Positions 40,865-50,430 of a DNA stretch of 51,660 nt are shown piece by piece. Below the pieces are notes generated by a model that made no database searches, was not told the DNA's origin, and was given only the letters and a program-made list of their open reading frames with translations. The translations under genes and the position numbers were made by a program. Position 1 is the stretch's first letter. Each line of letters starts with the position of its first letter. Location of the stretch: positions 1 through 51,660 of the forward strand of contig CAXTTS010000003.1 of assembly GCA_964247265.1 (NCBI GenBank), written 5' to 3'. This DNA comes from Alterirhizorhabdus sp964247265. GTDB lineage: Bacteria; Pseudomonadota; Alphaproteobacteria; Sphingomonadales; Sphingomonadaceae.

Positions 40865-41728
40865 CTAAGAGGTCGACGATGCTCCAGCCGGATCCAGACT
40901 GTCGAGAAAGCCGCGGGCGAGGGTTGCTGCCTCGATCGTCGAAGCGTCGAGGAAGCCGTGGCCCCATTCGGGCTTGTCGACGATCCGGCCGTTCACCAGC
41001 AGATCCTTCGCGCGCGGCGTGAACTGTTGCAGATCGTCGCCCGGATTGATGACCATCACGGGCTGCTTCACCTCCGGCAACCCCATATCGGGGCGATGGT
41101 TGAAGGCGGCGCGGTGGCCCCACCAGGCCTTGTTGCGGCCGAGCAGCCCATCGGGGAACATGTCCGCCACGCTCTCCAGATCGACGCCGCGACCCAGATT
41201 ATGATGCACGAAGCCACGCCACCGCTTCATCAGATGCTCTCCGTCGAGACTTGGCGGCACCTGCTTGTAGAGCGCGCGCATCTCGGCCCGCTCGGTGTCG
41301 TTCAGCAGCGGCGCGGAGACGAGGATCAGCCGGCGGACCTGCTGCGGCCGAAGCCGCGCGAGATCGCAGGCGATGAGGGCGCCCGTATGATACCCCATGA
41401 GGTCGACCGGCCCGTCGATGGCGTGCGCATCGATGACGGCGGCCATCGCTCGTGCATAATCCGCTATCTCGGGCGGCTGCGCGGGTGTGTCGGACATGCC
41501 GAACCCCGGCGTATCCACCGCCAACGCAAGCCTGTCTCGCCCCATCTCCGCGATGAACCGGGCAAAGATGCGTCCGCTCATCGGGCTCATGTGGAAGCAG
41601 AATAGCGGCGGCCGATCGGAGGCCGCGCCGGCGATCCGCAGGTGCATCTGGCCGAACGGGCCATCGACATAGTGCCGGCGGACGGCAGCCACCGCGCGAT
41701 CATCCGATGGAAGGGCGGTTTCGGTCAT
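40865..41728 (-). CDS. Alpha/beta fold hydrolase with a histidine at the nucleophile elbow
   Basis: A 287-residue protein with the alpha/beta hydrolase fold: FCFHMSPMSGRIF in the oxyanion region, DTPGFGMSD, elbow LMGYHTGALIA at residues 110-120, then VINPGDDLQ and EWGHGFLD with the acid and His. The elbow is G-Y-H114-T-G, so His stands where Ser is normal. I have seen this GYHTG form in several proteobacterial homologues, so it is probably a subfamily and not an error. The start at 41728 overlaps the VOC gene stop (ATGA). It belongs to the minus-strand catabolic cluster. Confidence 0.87.
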   Translation of the reverse strand: MTETALPSDDRAVAAVRRHYVDGPFGQMHLRIAGAASDRPPLFCFHMSPMSGRIFARFIAEMGRDRLALAVDTPGFGMSDTPAQPPEIADYARAMAAVIDAHAIDGPVDLMGYHTGALIACDLARLRPQQVRRLILVSAPLLNDTERAEMRALYKQVPPSLDGEHLMKRWRGFVHHNLGRGVDLESVADMFPDGLLGRNKAWWGHRAAFNHRPDMGLPEVKQPVMVINPGDDLQQFTPRAKDLLVNGRIVDKPEWGHGFLDASTIEAATLARGFLDSLDPAGASSTS

Positions 41729-42684
41729 CGCGCGCTCTCCACGATCTGCACCGCCTGGAACCAGGCGCCGTTCGGGCCTTGCAGCGTGGCAAGCACGGCT
41801 GGCCCGAAGCCGGGCATGTCGACCTCGACGGTGGATACCCCCGCCTTCGACGCGATCGCCGCCGCATCGCGCACGATCAGCGTCGCGCCGAGCAGGCCGC
41901 GCGCCGGCGGCCGCGTGGACGCCTTGAGCGAGAGCTGGGAGCCGGGCGGCAGGCCGTAGTCGATCACGCCGAAATACGGCTCTTGCTTGCGCAGGCCGAC
42001 ATTCCATGCGCGCAGCGTCATGTGCGCCGCGCCGACCAGCGCGTCAAAACTGGGATCGTCCAGCCCGTAGCGGTGGATGACGCCGAGGCCGAGCACGTCC
42101 GCGAAAAAGGAGAGCGTGGCGGCGGCGTCCTGCACCGGGCCGGAGATGCTCTGCGGCTCGCTGACGAGGCGGTCGCGCACCGTCGCCAGATCGTCGAACA
42201 GCGCGGCATCGCCGGAGATCAGCGCGCAGACGACACCGTCCGGGCCCCACAGATGCGCTTCCTGATAGCGGCCTTCGGGCGTCTCGTAATCGGCCACCTC
42301 GGGCTTGAAGAGGAAGCCGGCCGCCTTGATCGACGCGCGCGCGGCGGGCAGATCGGGGGCGTAGAAATCGATCACCTTCAAGGCCTCGCTGTCGGACCCG
42401 CGCGACGGATCCCTGATCCGGTCCGGCGAACCGGGATCGAAGCGCACCAGCCTGATGCCGAACGCCGTACCCGATGTTTCCAGCGTCACCTCGGTACTGG
42501 ACTGCCGCTCCACACCCCAGATCGCCGCGGTTTCCGCCTCCGATCGCACGCATCGCGCGACTTCCGTCAGGCCGAAGGCTCCGAACAGCGTGAGGTGCGC
42601 GCCGATGTCGCTGGTCGAGACGATCGGGCCATGAATGGATCGGACGATCCCTGCCGCTACCTCGCCCTGCATGGCCTGCTCCAT
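41725..42684 (-). CDS. VOC family protein (glyoxalase/extradiol dioxygenase-like)
   Basis: A 319-residue protein with two paired beta-alpha-beta-beta-beta modules, seen in IVRSIHGPIVSTSDIGAHL, VIDFYAPDLPAARASIKAAGF, LSFFADVLGLGVIHRYGLD and LGATLIVRDAAAIASKAGV. A tandem VOC arrangement is typical of extradiol dioxygenases and related lyases; the metal ligands are not obvious enough to assign. AGCAGG precedes the ATG at 42684. Translationally coupled to the downstream hydrolase, a pairing reminiscent of meta-cleavage plus C-C bond hydrolysis. The 180 bases upstream hold no gene; they contain an AT-rich stretch (42700-42725) that probably carries the promoter. Confidence 0.85.
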   Translation of the reverse strand: MEQAMQGEVAAGIVRSIHGPIVSTSDIGAHLTLFGAFGLTEVARCVRSEAETAAIWGVERQSSTEVTLETSGTAFGIRLVRFDPGSPDRIRDPSRGSDSEALKVIDFYAPDLPAARASIKAAGFLFKPEVADYETPEGRYQEAHLWGPDGVVCALISGDAALFDDLATVRDRLVSEPQSISGPVQDAAATLSFFADVLGLGVIHRYGLDDPSFDALVGAAHMTLRAWNVGLRKQEPYFGVIDYGLPPGSQLSLKASTRPPARGLLGATLIVRDAAAIASKAGVSTVEVDMPGFGPAVLATLQGPNGAWFQAVQIVESAR

Positions 42685-42864
42685 CCTGCTACCGCCTAAT
42701 TGTAATAAACCTATACCATATCGGCGCTGATGCAATGGCGGCCGCAACGATGCGTCCCTGGTGCCGTCAGCGCGCCGGATCGGCGAGCAGGGTCGAAGCG
42801 GCCAGAGCGGCCCACACCGCATGATCGCGGTACGATTGTTCCGGCGCTCCGCTTTGCCGAGGTG

Positions 42865-43651
42865 TCAGCCGACGATGCACACCGGGCATTGCTCGTCCGC
42901 CTCACCGGCGACGGCCTCGATCATCCGGGTCAACAGCGGTGCGCGGGTGGAGAGGATGCGGTCCTGCGGCGCGGATGACAGCGCGGCAAGCGTGCAGGCA
43001 CGCCGTACCGCCTCGGCCAGCGGATTGATGACGGGCACGGCGACGGCGGCCGCCACCTTGCCCGCCATCGGCGACATGCAGGTGCAGCCGAGCATGATCG
43101 CCTCGGCGCCGTCCGCCACCGCCAGACGGATCGCGGCGACTACGGCCGAGAGGACATCCGCATCGGCGCGATCGACCCGCGCGAGATAGCCGTCCGGCCC
43201 GGCGATGCGGGCGATCACCTGCTCCGCGCCCACATTGCGGATGCCGGTGCAGCGCCCTTCGAGGCCATAGGATCGCAGTAACTCCTCCGGCACGAAGTTC
43301 ATCGATTCCGGCCAGACGGTGACGATCGCGAAGCGGCCGTGCGCCGCCGCCGCCACCATCCCCGCTTCGCCCGCCCCCACGGCGGGGATGGCGAGGGCGA
43401 ATTTCAGCGCCGCCAAGCCGTAATCGCCGACGCTGTCGATCACCACCGCATCGACCCCGTCGCCGGCCGCACGCAGCCCCGCTTCGAGGTGGCCGATCGC
43501 CTGCATGTCGCGCTCGACCGGCGTCGCCGGGAAAACGCCGACGCGCGAGGGCCAGGCGGACAGTTCGGTGCCTGCGGGAAGGGCCGGCGTGCAGCTCCGG
43601 GCGGACGCCTTGGCCGATGCCGGGCATGGTGCCGATGAGGGCAAGGCGCAT
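42865..43651 (-). pseudogene. Aspartate/glutamate (hydantoin) racemase-like protein, frameshifted near the N-terminus
   Basis: Translation from ATG 43651 gives MRLALIGTMPGIGQGVRPELHA and then leaves the frame. The next frame continues ALPAGTELSAWPSRVGVFPATPVERDMQAIGHL and runs to the proper end. One extra C near 43584-43590 explains it. The body is an Asp/Glu/hydantoin racemase: VVIDSVGDYGLAALKFA, where the first catalytic Cys is Ser, and IMLGCTCMSPMAGKVA with the second Cys. It is the gene next to the hydantoinase/oxoprolinase subunits, where racemases commonly sit. If the shift is real, the gene is inactive. A frame starting further upstream does not supply a good N-terminus. Confidence 0.78.
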
Positions 43652-43709
43652 GATATGATCTCCGTCGCTCGGATGGCCGAACCGCAGCCGAGCCGGGGCA
43701 ACCGCGCAG

Positions 43710-45587
43710 CTATTCCGCTGCCTGCGCCAATGGCTCCCACAGCCGCTGGCGTGGTGCTGGCAGCCCGGTCTCCTCCTCGCAGCGGGCGCGAAGGGTGGCG
43801 ATATCCGGACCGAAATCGAACACCTGGATGGCGCCGCGTTCGGCCCGCATAGCGCCTCGCTGCCTGGCGGTGGCGGCCGCATCCAGGCTGCCGTCGGCGG
43901 CGATCACGACACCGTAGGCCTGCGCGCCCTCGACGGTGACGAGGCCCTGCTCGATCTCCTGGACGACCAGCGCCGGATCGCGCTCCAGCGGGTCGCCCCA
44001 GCCGCCGCCGCCCCAGGTGACGAAGTGGAGCACGTCTTCGGCCTCCACCTCCAGATCCCCCACCTTGTTGCCGACGATCCGCTGCGTGCCGTCCGGCTTC
44101 TCAAGCACCTTGCGCGCGCGTGCGCCGGGCAGGCCGCCATTGACTCCCCACGGCGGCACGAACCAGCGATCGTCGTGGATGGCGATCTTGCCCGGTTCCA
44201 GGAAGCGGTAGGACATGATGATGCCATTGCCGCCGCGATGCAGGCCGGCACCGCCCGAATCCGCCACCGTCTCGTAGCGTTCGATGACGAGCGGGAAATA
44301 GCGTTCGAGAAACTCGTTGGGCACGTTGGTGAAGTTCGGGAACAGCGAGTGGCCGTCCGGTCCGTCGCCCAGCGGCCGCCCGGGAATGCCGCCGAAGCCG
44401 ATCTGGAACAGCTGGAAATAAGTGCCCGCCTTGTCGTACCCCGAATAGAAGAGGTGCGGCGAGGAGGAGAAGCCGGCCGCTGTAAGGAACTCCGGCGTCT
44501 TCTGGCCGAGCAGCCCGCCCAGGATGTCGAACATGCGGCCGAGCGCGTGGGTGCGGCCGGAAAGCGCCGCCGGGAAGCGCGGCTTGAGCAGCGATCCTTC
44601 CGGAATGCGCACGTCGATCAGATCGTAATAGCCATCGTTGAACAGGATCTGCGGATCGAAGACCATGATCATGTAGATGCCGAAGAACATGCGCATCATG
44701 TTTTCGTTCAGGAAGAAGTTGATCGAGGCCGCGCTTTGCGGGTCCGTTCCCTCGAAGTCGAGCACGACACGGCCGTTCTCACGCCACATCGTGCATTTGA
44801 TCTTGTACGGGCCATAGCCCATGCCGTCATCGCAGATATAGTCCTCGAAGCTGACCTTTTCCTCGCTGATCGCGTTGGCGATGAGCTGGGTCATCGCGCG
44901 ATGGTTGCGGGCGAGCAGTTCCTCGCAGGCGGAAACGAAGATGTCGTCGCCGAAGCGGTTCGCCATCTCGACCACGCGGCGCGCGGCCACCCGGCACGAG
45001 GCAATCAACGCGTTGAGATCCGCCTTGCACCAGTCGGGCGTCCGCACCTGGTGCATGATGAGCCTGATGACGTCCTCGTTATAGACGCCCTGCTTGTAGA
45101 TCTTCACCGGCGGGATGCGCACGCCCTCCTGGAAGATCGAGGAGGCGTCGATCGGCATCGAGCCCGCGACCATGCCGCCAATGTCCGACTGGTGCCCGAA
45201 CATCGAGGTATAGGCGATCAGCCGGCCATCCTTGAAAACCGGCAGCAGCACCAGCCAATCATTGCAATGGCTGACCGCGCCGCCGACCGAATAGGGATCG
45301 GACAGCATGATGAGATCGCCTTCCTCGACCGTGCCGTCATAGCCATCGAGGAACGGGCCGATATAGGAGCCGAACTGACCGACGATCATGCGCCCCTTAT
45401 GATCCGCGATCAGCGGGAAGGCATCGCCCTGCTCGCGGATGCCGGGCGACATGGCGGTGCGGACCAGTGTCGCGTCCATTTCCACCCGCGCGTTGCGCAG
45501 GGCGTTCTCGATGATGTCGAGCGTGATGGGATCGATCGCGGTCGTCGCGAACGGCGTCTGGTTGGTTTGGATGATCCGTGCGCGCAT
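43710..45587 (-). CDS. Hydantoinase B/oxoprolinase family protein
   Basis: A 625-residue subunit of the HyuB type. Family segments are seen: DPITLDIIENALRNARVEM, GIREQGDAFPLIADHKGRM, DPYSVGGAVSHCNDWLVLLPVF, MFGHQSDIGGMVAGSMP, INFFLNENMMRMFFGI and TWGGGGWGDPLERDPALV near the end. AAGGATCAG precedes the ATG at 45587. Together with the adjacent A subunit it forms an ATP-dependent hydrolase or carboxylase acting on cyclic amides, or on ketones as in acetone/acetophenone carboxylases. Which of these cannot be decided without the third subunit, and none is seen here. Eleven bases separate it from the A subunit. Confidence 0.93.
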   Translation of the reverse strand: MRARIIQTNQTPFATTAIDPITLDIIENALRNARVEMDATLVRTAMSPGIREQGDAFPLIADHKGRMIVGQFGSYIGPFLDGYDGTVEEGDLIMLSDPYSVGGAVSHCNDWLVLLPVFKDGRLIAYTSMFGHQSDIGGMVAGSMPIDASSIFQEGVRIPPVKIYKQGVYNEDVIRLIMHQVRTPDWCKADLNALIASCRVAARRVVEMANRFGDDIFVSACEELLARNHRAMTQLIANAISEEKVSFEDYICDDGMGYGPYKIKCTMWRENGRVVLDFEGTDPQSAASINFFLNENMMRMFFGIYMIMVFDPQILFNDGYYDLIDVRIPEGSLLKPRFPAALSGRTHALGRMFDILGGLLGQKTPEFLTAAGFSSSPHLFYSGYDKAGTYFQLFQIGFGGIPGRPLGDGPDGHSLFPNFTNVPNEFLERYFPLVIERYETVADSGGAGLHRGGNGIIMSYRFLEPGKIAIHDDRWFVPPWGVNGGLPGARARKVLEKPDGTQRIVGNKVGDLEVEAEDVLHFVTWGGGGWGDPLERDPALVVQEIEQGLVTVEGAQAYGVVIAADGSLDAAATARQRGAMRAERGAIQVFDFGPDIATLRARCEEETGLPAPRQRLWEPLAQAAE

Positions 45588-45597
45588 CTGCTGATCC

Positions 45598-47673
45598 TTA
45601 TGCGTCGGCCAGAGTGGAAACGGCGGCGGCGGGGGTGATGAGGATATTGCCGACCGCATCCACGGTGGCGATGCAATCCGCCTCGATGAGCGTGGTGGAG
45701 TCCATCTCGATGACGATCGCCGGGCCGGTGATGACGTCGTTCGCCTTCAGCCGGGCGCGGTCGTAGATGATTCCGGGCTGCATCCGGCCGTTCATGTAGA
45801 GTTCGTGATCGCGCAGCTTCGCTGCGATCGGATCGCCATTGCCGACGGGCAGCTTGGCCGCCGGCAGATCGAGCGCCTGGCCCAGCGCCACCGCGCGCAG
45901 GTTCACGATCTCATGCTCGCTGTCCATGTTGAAGGTGAACAGGCGGCGATGCTCCTCGTCGAAGCGGTTGGTGAGCGAGGCGATGCCGTGCTCGGCGAGG
46001 TCCGCCAGCGTCACCGTCATCGGCACCTCGAACGCCTGGCCCGAATAGCGCACGTCCACCTCGAACTCGATCGTGATCTCGTGCGGGGCGACGCCCTCCT
46101 CTTCCAGTTCGGCGCGAATCTGGCTCTCCATTTCGGTCAGCACCGCGCTGACCGCCGCGCCGTCGGTGCGCGACGCGAGGGTGGAGAAGGAACGCGCCGT
46201 CTCCGTCCGCATCCGCGTCGTCGCGTCGCCCAGCGCGCAGAGCACGCCCGGCGACACGGGGGACACGGCCGGCCAGCTGCCCATCAGGCGGGCGACGGCG
46301 TTGACATGCAGCGGCCCGGCGCCGCCGAAGCCCATCAGCGCAAAATCCCGCGCGTCATAGCCCTGCTGCACCGAGATCATGCGCAGCGCGCCGAACATGT
46401 TCTCGTTGACGATATCGATGATGCCGCGTGCGGCCGCGTAGAGATCTATCTTCAGCGCATCGGCGATGGTCTGCACCGCAGCGGTCGCGCCCGCCCGGTC
46501 GAGCTTGAAGGTGCCGCCGAGCAGCGCCTCCGGCAGATAGCCGAGCACGACGTTGGCGTCCGTCACAGTCGGCAGCGTGCCGCCCTTGCCATAGGCCACC
46601 GGCCCCGGCACCGCGCCTGCCGATTGCGGGCCGACACGCAGCGCGCCGGTGAGTTCCGGTACATAGGCGATCGATCCGCCGCCGGCACCGACCGTCTTCA
46701 CGTCGAGCGCCGATGCGCGCACCGCCAGATGGCCGACCTCCGTCGTGCGGACGCGGCGTGCCTCCAGATTCTCGATCAGCGCGACGTCGGTGGAGGTGCC
46801 GCCCACGTCGAGCGTCAGGATGTTGCGGATGCCGGCATTCTTGCCCACCCAGATCGCGCCGGTGACGCCGCCCGCCGGACCTGACATGAGCAGCGATACG
46901 GGATGCTCCTCCGACTTTTCCGAGGTCATCAGCCCACCGTCGGAGCGCAGCAGCGCCAGCTTGCCGGCCATGCCCGCGCCGCGCAGCTTCTCCCGCAGGC
47001 TGCGGACGTAGCGCCCGACCACGGGGCGCACGGCGGCGTTCGCGACGGTGGTGAGCGTCCGCTCATATTCCTGCATCTCGGGCAGCACGATGTGGCTGAG
47101 CGACACGGGCACGCCCGGCATGATTTCCGCCGCGAGTTCGCCGACGCGCGCCTCGTGCGCGCCGTTCAGATAGGCGTTCATCAGCGAGACGGTCAGCGCC
47201 TCGACGCCCCTTGCCTTCAGCTTTTCGAGCTGCGCGCGAATGTCGGTTTCGTCGAGCGAACGGAGCTCCTCGCCGCGCGCATTCATCCGGCCCTTGATCT
47301 CGAACGTATCCTCCAGTGCCGCCAGCGGCTGCGGCTTGGGCCAGACGATCCAGCCGGCAAGCCCGCCCGGCACGAAGCTGCGCGCGATCTGCATGATCTG
47401 GCGATAACCCTGGGTCACGATCAGGCCGACGCGGGCGCCCTTGCCTTCGAGCACCGCATTGGTGGCGACGGTGGTGCCGTGCAGGAAGATGTCGATATCG
47501 GCAGGCGTGATATCGGCCGTGCCGCAGATCGCGGTGAGGCCGTTCAATATGCCTTCCGAGCTGTCGTGCGGGGTCGAGGGTGTCTTGTGGCGCCAGAACG
47601 CGCCGGTGCTCTCCTCGAACAGCAGAAGGTCGGTGAAGGTGCCACCTACGTCAACGCCAAGCCGATATGCCAT
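45598..47673 (-). CDS. Hydantoinase A/oxoprolinase family protein
   Basis: A 691-residue ATP-binding subunit. The ASKHA-type fold shows RLGVDVGGTFTDLLLF, HGTTVATNAVLEGKGARV, LLRSDGGLMTSEKSEEHPV, SGPAGGVTGAIWVG, LTLDVGGTSTDVALI, DVKTVGAGGGSIAYV and GFGGAGPLHVNAVARL. This is full length for the family (about 690). It binds ATP and activates the substrate, working with the B subunit. It follows the MDR reductase gene by 12 bases, so the two and the upstream oxidase gene probably form one transcript. Confidence 0.94.
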   Translation of the reverse strand: MAYRLGVDVGGTFTDLLLFEESTGAFWRHKTPSTPHDSSEGILNGLTAICGTADITPADIDIFLHGTTVATNAVLEGKGARVGLIVTQGYRQIMQIARSFVPGGLAGWIVWPKPQPLAALEDTFEIKGRMNARGEELRSLDETDIRAQLEKLKARGVEALTVSLMNAYLNGAHEARVGELAAEIMPGVPVSLSHIVLPEMQEYERTLTTVANAAVRPVVGRYVRSLREKLRGAGMAGKLALLRSDGGLMTSEKSEEHPVSLLMSGPAGGVTGAIWVGKNAGIRNILTLDVGGTSTDVALIENLEARRVRTTEVGHLAVRASALDVKTVGAGGGSIAYVPELTGALRVGPQSAGAVPGPVAYGKGGTLPTVTDANVVLGYLPEALLGGTFKLDRAGATAAVQTIADALKIDLYAAARGIIDIVNENMFGALRMISVQQGYDARDFALMGFGGAGPLHVNAVARLMGSWPAVSPVSPGVLCALGDATTRMRTETARSFSTLASRTDGAAVSAVLTEMESQIRAELEEEGVAPHEITIEFEVDVRYSGQAFEVPMTVTLADLAEHGIASLTNRFDEEHRRLFTFNMDSEHEIVNLRAVALGQALDLPAAKLPVGNGDPIAAKLRDHELYMNGRMQPGIIYDRARLKANDVITGPAIVIEMDSTTLIEADCIATVDAVGNILITPAAAVSTLADA

Positions 47674-47685
47674 GACTCGTCCCTG

Positions 47686-48705
47686 TCAGGATTGCGGGGC
47701 GCTGAGGTCGACGATGACCTTGCCCATGGATTGTCCGGAGACCAGATGCTCGACGGCATCGTAGACGCCTTCGAGGCCGGTGAAATTGCGTTCGTCGAAC
47801 ACGATCTTGAGCTTGCCGGCGGCGTAAAGCGCGAAGACCTTGGCGCGCGCCTCGGGCCAATGTTCGGCGAGCAGGCCGTTCATGAACCCGCGGACCGATG
47901 CGCCCTTATAATAGAGCTTGTGCGCGATGCGCGGCTGGGTGACGATCTCCGGCCTGCCTTCCAGATCGGCCGCCGCGCCGCCGACGACCACGCGGCCATG
48001 CGGCGCGACATTGTCGAGGAAGGCATCGAAGATCGTGCCGCTCACCGTATCGATCGCAACGTCCAGCTTGTTCGGATATTCGGCGGCCAGTATGTCCGCG
48101 ACGGACTCGCTCCGGTAATCGATCACGCGATGAGCGCCGAGCGACTTCACGAAATCGCTCTTGGTCTTGCCGCCGCAGACCGCGACGACATGGCAGCCAC
48201 GCGACAAGGCGAGCTGCACGATCAGATGGCCAAGCCCGCCGGCCGCCGCCGAGATGGCGACCGTCTCGCCGTCGCGCACCGCGCCGATATGTTCGAGCGC
48301 CATCGCGGCCGATACGCCGGTCGAGGCGAGGGCGAGCCATTCGGGCGCGGTATCAGGCACCTTGGCGAAATGGCTCTGCGGCGCGATGTTCCACTGGCGG
48401 TAGCCGCCCGGAAAACGCGTGGTGACCACCGCATCCCCGGCGGCGAAGTCCGTCACATCCGCGCCAACCGCCTCGACCGTGCCGAGCGCCTCAACCCCGG
48501 TGAGCGTCGGCAGGGCGATCTTCACATAATCCACGGCATTGCGCGCGATCTGCGTGTCGAAGATGCCGTTGACCCCGGCATAGAGGTTGCGGACGAGAAG
48601 TTCGCCAGGGCCGGGCTGCCGCACGTCGAGATCGACGATCGCCGCGCCGGCTCGGAACGTCTCGGCGAAACGCTGCAACTGGATCGCGCGGTAGGTTCCG
48701 GTCAT
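47686..48705 (-). CDS. MDR family NADPH reductase (prostaglandin reductase 3-like)
   Basis: A 339-residue medium-chain reductase without zinc ligands. The N-terminal domain is GPGELLVRNLYAGVNGIFDT, the cofactor motif is AISAAAGGLGHLIVQLAL, and it ends HLVSGQSMGKVIVDLS. It resembles ZADH2/PTGR3, enzymes that reduce the double bond of conjugated ketones or enoyl compounds with NADPH. It overlaps the upstream oxidase gene by ATGA (48702-48705). A role in the reductive step of the same pathway is likely. Confidence 0.9.
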   Translation of the reverse strand: MTGTYRAIQLQRFAETFRAGAAIVDLDVRQPGPGELLVRNLYAGVNGIFDTQIARNAVDYVKIALPTLTGVEALGTVEAVGADVTDFAAGDAVVTTRFPGGYRQWNIAPQSHFAKVPDTAPEWLALASTGVSAAMALEHIGAVRDGETVAISAAAGGLGHLIVQLALSRGCHVVAVCGGKTKSDFVKSLGAHRVIDYRSESVADILAAEYPNKLDVAIDTVSGTIFDAFLDNVAPHGRVVVGGAAADLEGRPEIVTQPRIAHKLYYKGASVRGFMNGLLAEHWPEARAKVFALYAAGKLKIVFDERNFTGLEGVYDAVEHLVSGQSMGKVIVDLSAPQS

Positions 48706-50327
48706 GCCCGGCCGTTCCCATCGGGAAAGCCGAGCACGCCGGGATTGAGCATGCCGTCCGGATCGGTGACGGCCTTCACCGCGTCGAGCAGCGCCTTCGA
48801 CATGTCGTCGCGGCTCTCGCGATACGGATAGGTGCGGCCGATCTGGAAATGGCCGGTGCCGTAGCGCGCGAAGATGGCGACGATCTCCTTGCGCAGCGAC
48901 GTGACGAGCGCGGTCGATTCCGGGTGGAGCGGCCGCTGCGTCAGCCGCGCGAGATGCGAGGCCTCGACCGCCGATTCATGGATCTTGCGCCAGCCCTGCG
49001 GCCAGAAGAATACCGGCTCGATCACGATCGCGTTGGTCGCCATCGTGGTGAAGAGGAAGCCGGTGTGGACCTCCGCCGCCTCCATCTCCGCGCGTCGCCG
49101 CGCGAATACCGCCTGGATCTCGGCGAAGATCGCCGGCGCGGTCGAAAGCGAGCTGACCCCGTGGCACGGCACCCACGCCTCGCCGGTCGGCCCGAGCATC
49201 GAGTTCAGCGGCGGGAAGGGCATCGCGCGGATGACCTTGGCGATCGTGTTCTCGATCTCGGCGCCGCCGAACTGCGCGCAGATACGCCGCGCCTCGGCCA
49301 TGTCCGCATCGACGGCGGCCTTCGACCGGCCCTCGCAGGCGAAGTGGAACGGGTAGTCGGTGGGGGCGATGAAGTTGCGCCCGCCGATCGCGATCTTGGC
49401 GGCGGCGAGCAGGCCCTTGCCGATCGATTTCTCCTTGGCCATCACCTTGCCCAGGGTCTTGATGTCGCCGGCGAGCGAGGCGCGCTTCATCCGCACCACG
49501 GTGAGGCCCGGATCGAACGCGCAGGTCTCGGCGGCGACGCCGGAACGGGCGATCTCGCCCATCGCGGTCAGCAGCGCCTCGCCGTTCGGGAAGGAGAAGG
49601 AGGCGGTGTCCTCGAAACGCGGCGCGGTGATGAGGCGCAGCGTGACTTGCGCCTTGATCCCGAGCGTCCCGCAGTCGCCGCAGAACAGCCCGGTCAGGTC
49701 GGGGCCGAAGTGGCGGTAATGCGGCGTGTCGCCATCCGGCCCGCGTGCGCCGGTGCGGACGATCCGGCCGTCGGCGGTGACGATCGTGAGCGCGACGACG
49801 CTTTCGCTCGACGTGCCGTAATGCCCTGCGCCGAACATCGCGTTGAGCTGCGAGATGCCGCCGCCGATCGTGGAGGACAGGCCCGACATCGGCCCCCAGA
49901 AGGGCAGACGCAGGCCCTGCGCCGCCAGCGCATCGTTCACCGCCGTCCAGGTCGCGCCCGCTTCGACGGTGATCGTCATGTCCTCGCGGCTGAGCCGCAG
50001 AATGTGGTTCATGCCGCTCATGTCGAGCGAGATCGTGCGGTGGTGGGCCGGCACGTAGCCGCCAGTATAGCTCATGCCCGCGCCGCGCGGCGCGATGGCA
50101 TAGCCCGCCGCATGGGCCGCTTTGGCGACGGCGGCGACCTCCTCGGTGGAGCGCGGCGCGACGACGAGCGCCACCGTCGCCGGCGCAGGCTGCCACACGT
50201 CCTCGCTGTGCAATTCGCGGCTCGCCGCATCGTCGCGGGCATTCGCCTCACCGACGATGCCGGCGAACAGCGCCTTCAGGTCGGGTTGCTCCGATGTTGG
50301 CGCGTGCTGTGCGGTCTGTTGCATCAA
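48702..50327 (-). CDS. FAD-binding oxidase (GlcD/D-lactate dehydrogenase type)
   Basis: A 541-residue flavoprotein with the PCMH/VAO FAD-binding domain: APRSTEEVAAVAKAAHAAGY, PRGAGMSYTGGYVP (pyrophosphate loop), MTITVEAGATWTAVNDAL and SSTIGGGISQLNAMFGAGHYG. The C-terminal cap ends SKALLDAVKAVTDPDGMLNPGVLG, the family's usual end. It oxidises 2-hydroxy acids or hydroxyphenols; related proteins include 4-cresol dehydrogenase and vanillyl-alcohol oxidase relatives. First gene of the operon, with a palindrome 30 bases upstream of its start. Confidence 0.92.
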   Translation of the reverse strand: MMQQTAQHAPTSEQPDLKALFAGIVGEANARDDAASRELHSEDVWQPAPATVALVVAPRSTEEVAAVAKAAHAAGYAIAPRGAGMSYTGGYVPAHHRTISLDMSGMNHILRLSREDMTITVEAGATWTAVNDALAAQGLRLPFWGPMSGLSSTIGGGISQLNAMFGAGHYGTSSESVVALTIVTADGRIVRTGARGPDGDTPHYRHFGPDLTGLFCGDCGTLGIKAQVTLRLITAPRFEDTASFSFPNGEALLTAMGEIARSGVAAETCAFDPGLTVVRMKRASLAGDIKTLGKVMAKEKSIGKGLLAAAKIAIGGRNFIAPTDYPFHFACEGRSKAAVDADMAEARRICAQFGGAEIENTIAKVIRAMPFPPLNSMLGPTGEAWVPCHGVSSLSTAPAIFAEIQAVFARRRAEMEAAEVHTGFLFTTMATNAIVIEPVFFWPQGWRKIHESAVEASHLARLTQRPLHPESTALVTSLRKEIVAIFARYGTGHFQIGRTYPYRESRDDMSKALLDAVKAVTDPDGMLNPGVLGFPDGNGRA

Positions 50328-50356
50328 CCTCGAGTCCGTTGCCTGAGTGATATGTT

Positions 50357-50373
50357 ATATGTCTATGACATAT
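50357..50373. promoter_or_regulatory. Perfect 17-bp palindrome, candidate operator of the catabolic operon
   Basis: ATATGTC-TAT-GACATAT lies 30 bases before the start of the FAD oxidase gene, in an AT-rich island that should contain the operon's promoter; TTGCAA at 50389-50384 (minus strand) could be its -35. The half-site arrangement suits a dimeric GntR- or MarR-type repressor. No such regulator gene is in the window. Confidence 0.5.
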
Positions 50374-50430
50374 TGCATCGGAGTTGCAAGCGCCCCCGCG
50401 CGGCTTTGAGAAACTTGCGCGGCGCCCCGC

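Noticed and set aside
44025..48831. Long plus-strand frames opposite the hydantoinase and oxidase genes
   Set aside because: Shadow frames of strongly supported minus-strand genes, with no motifs and unnatural composition.
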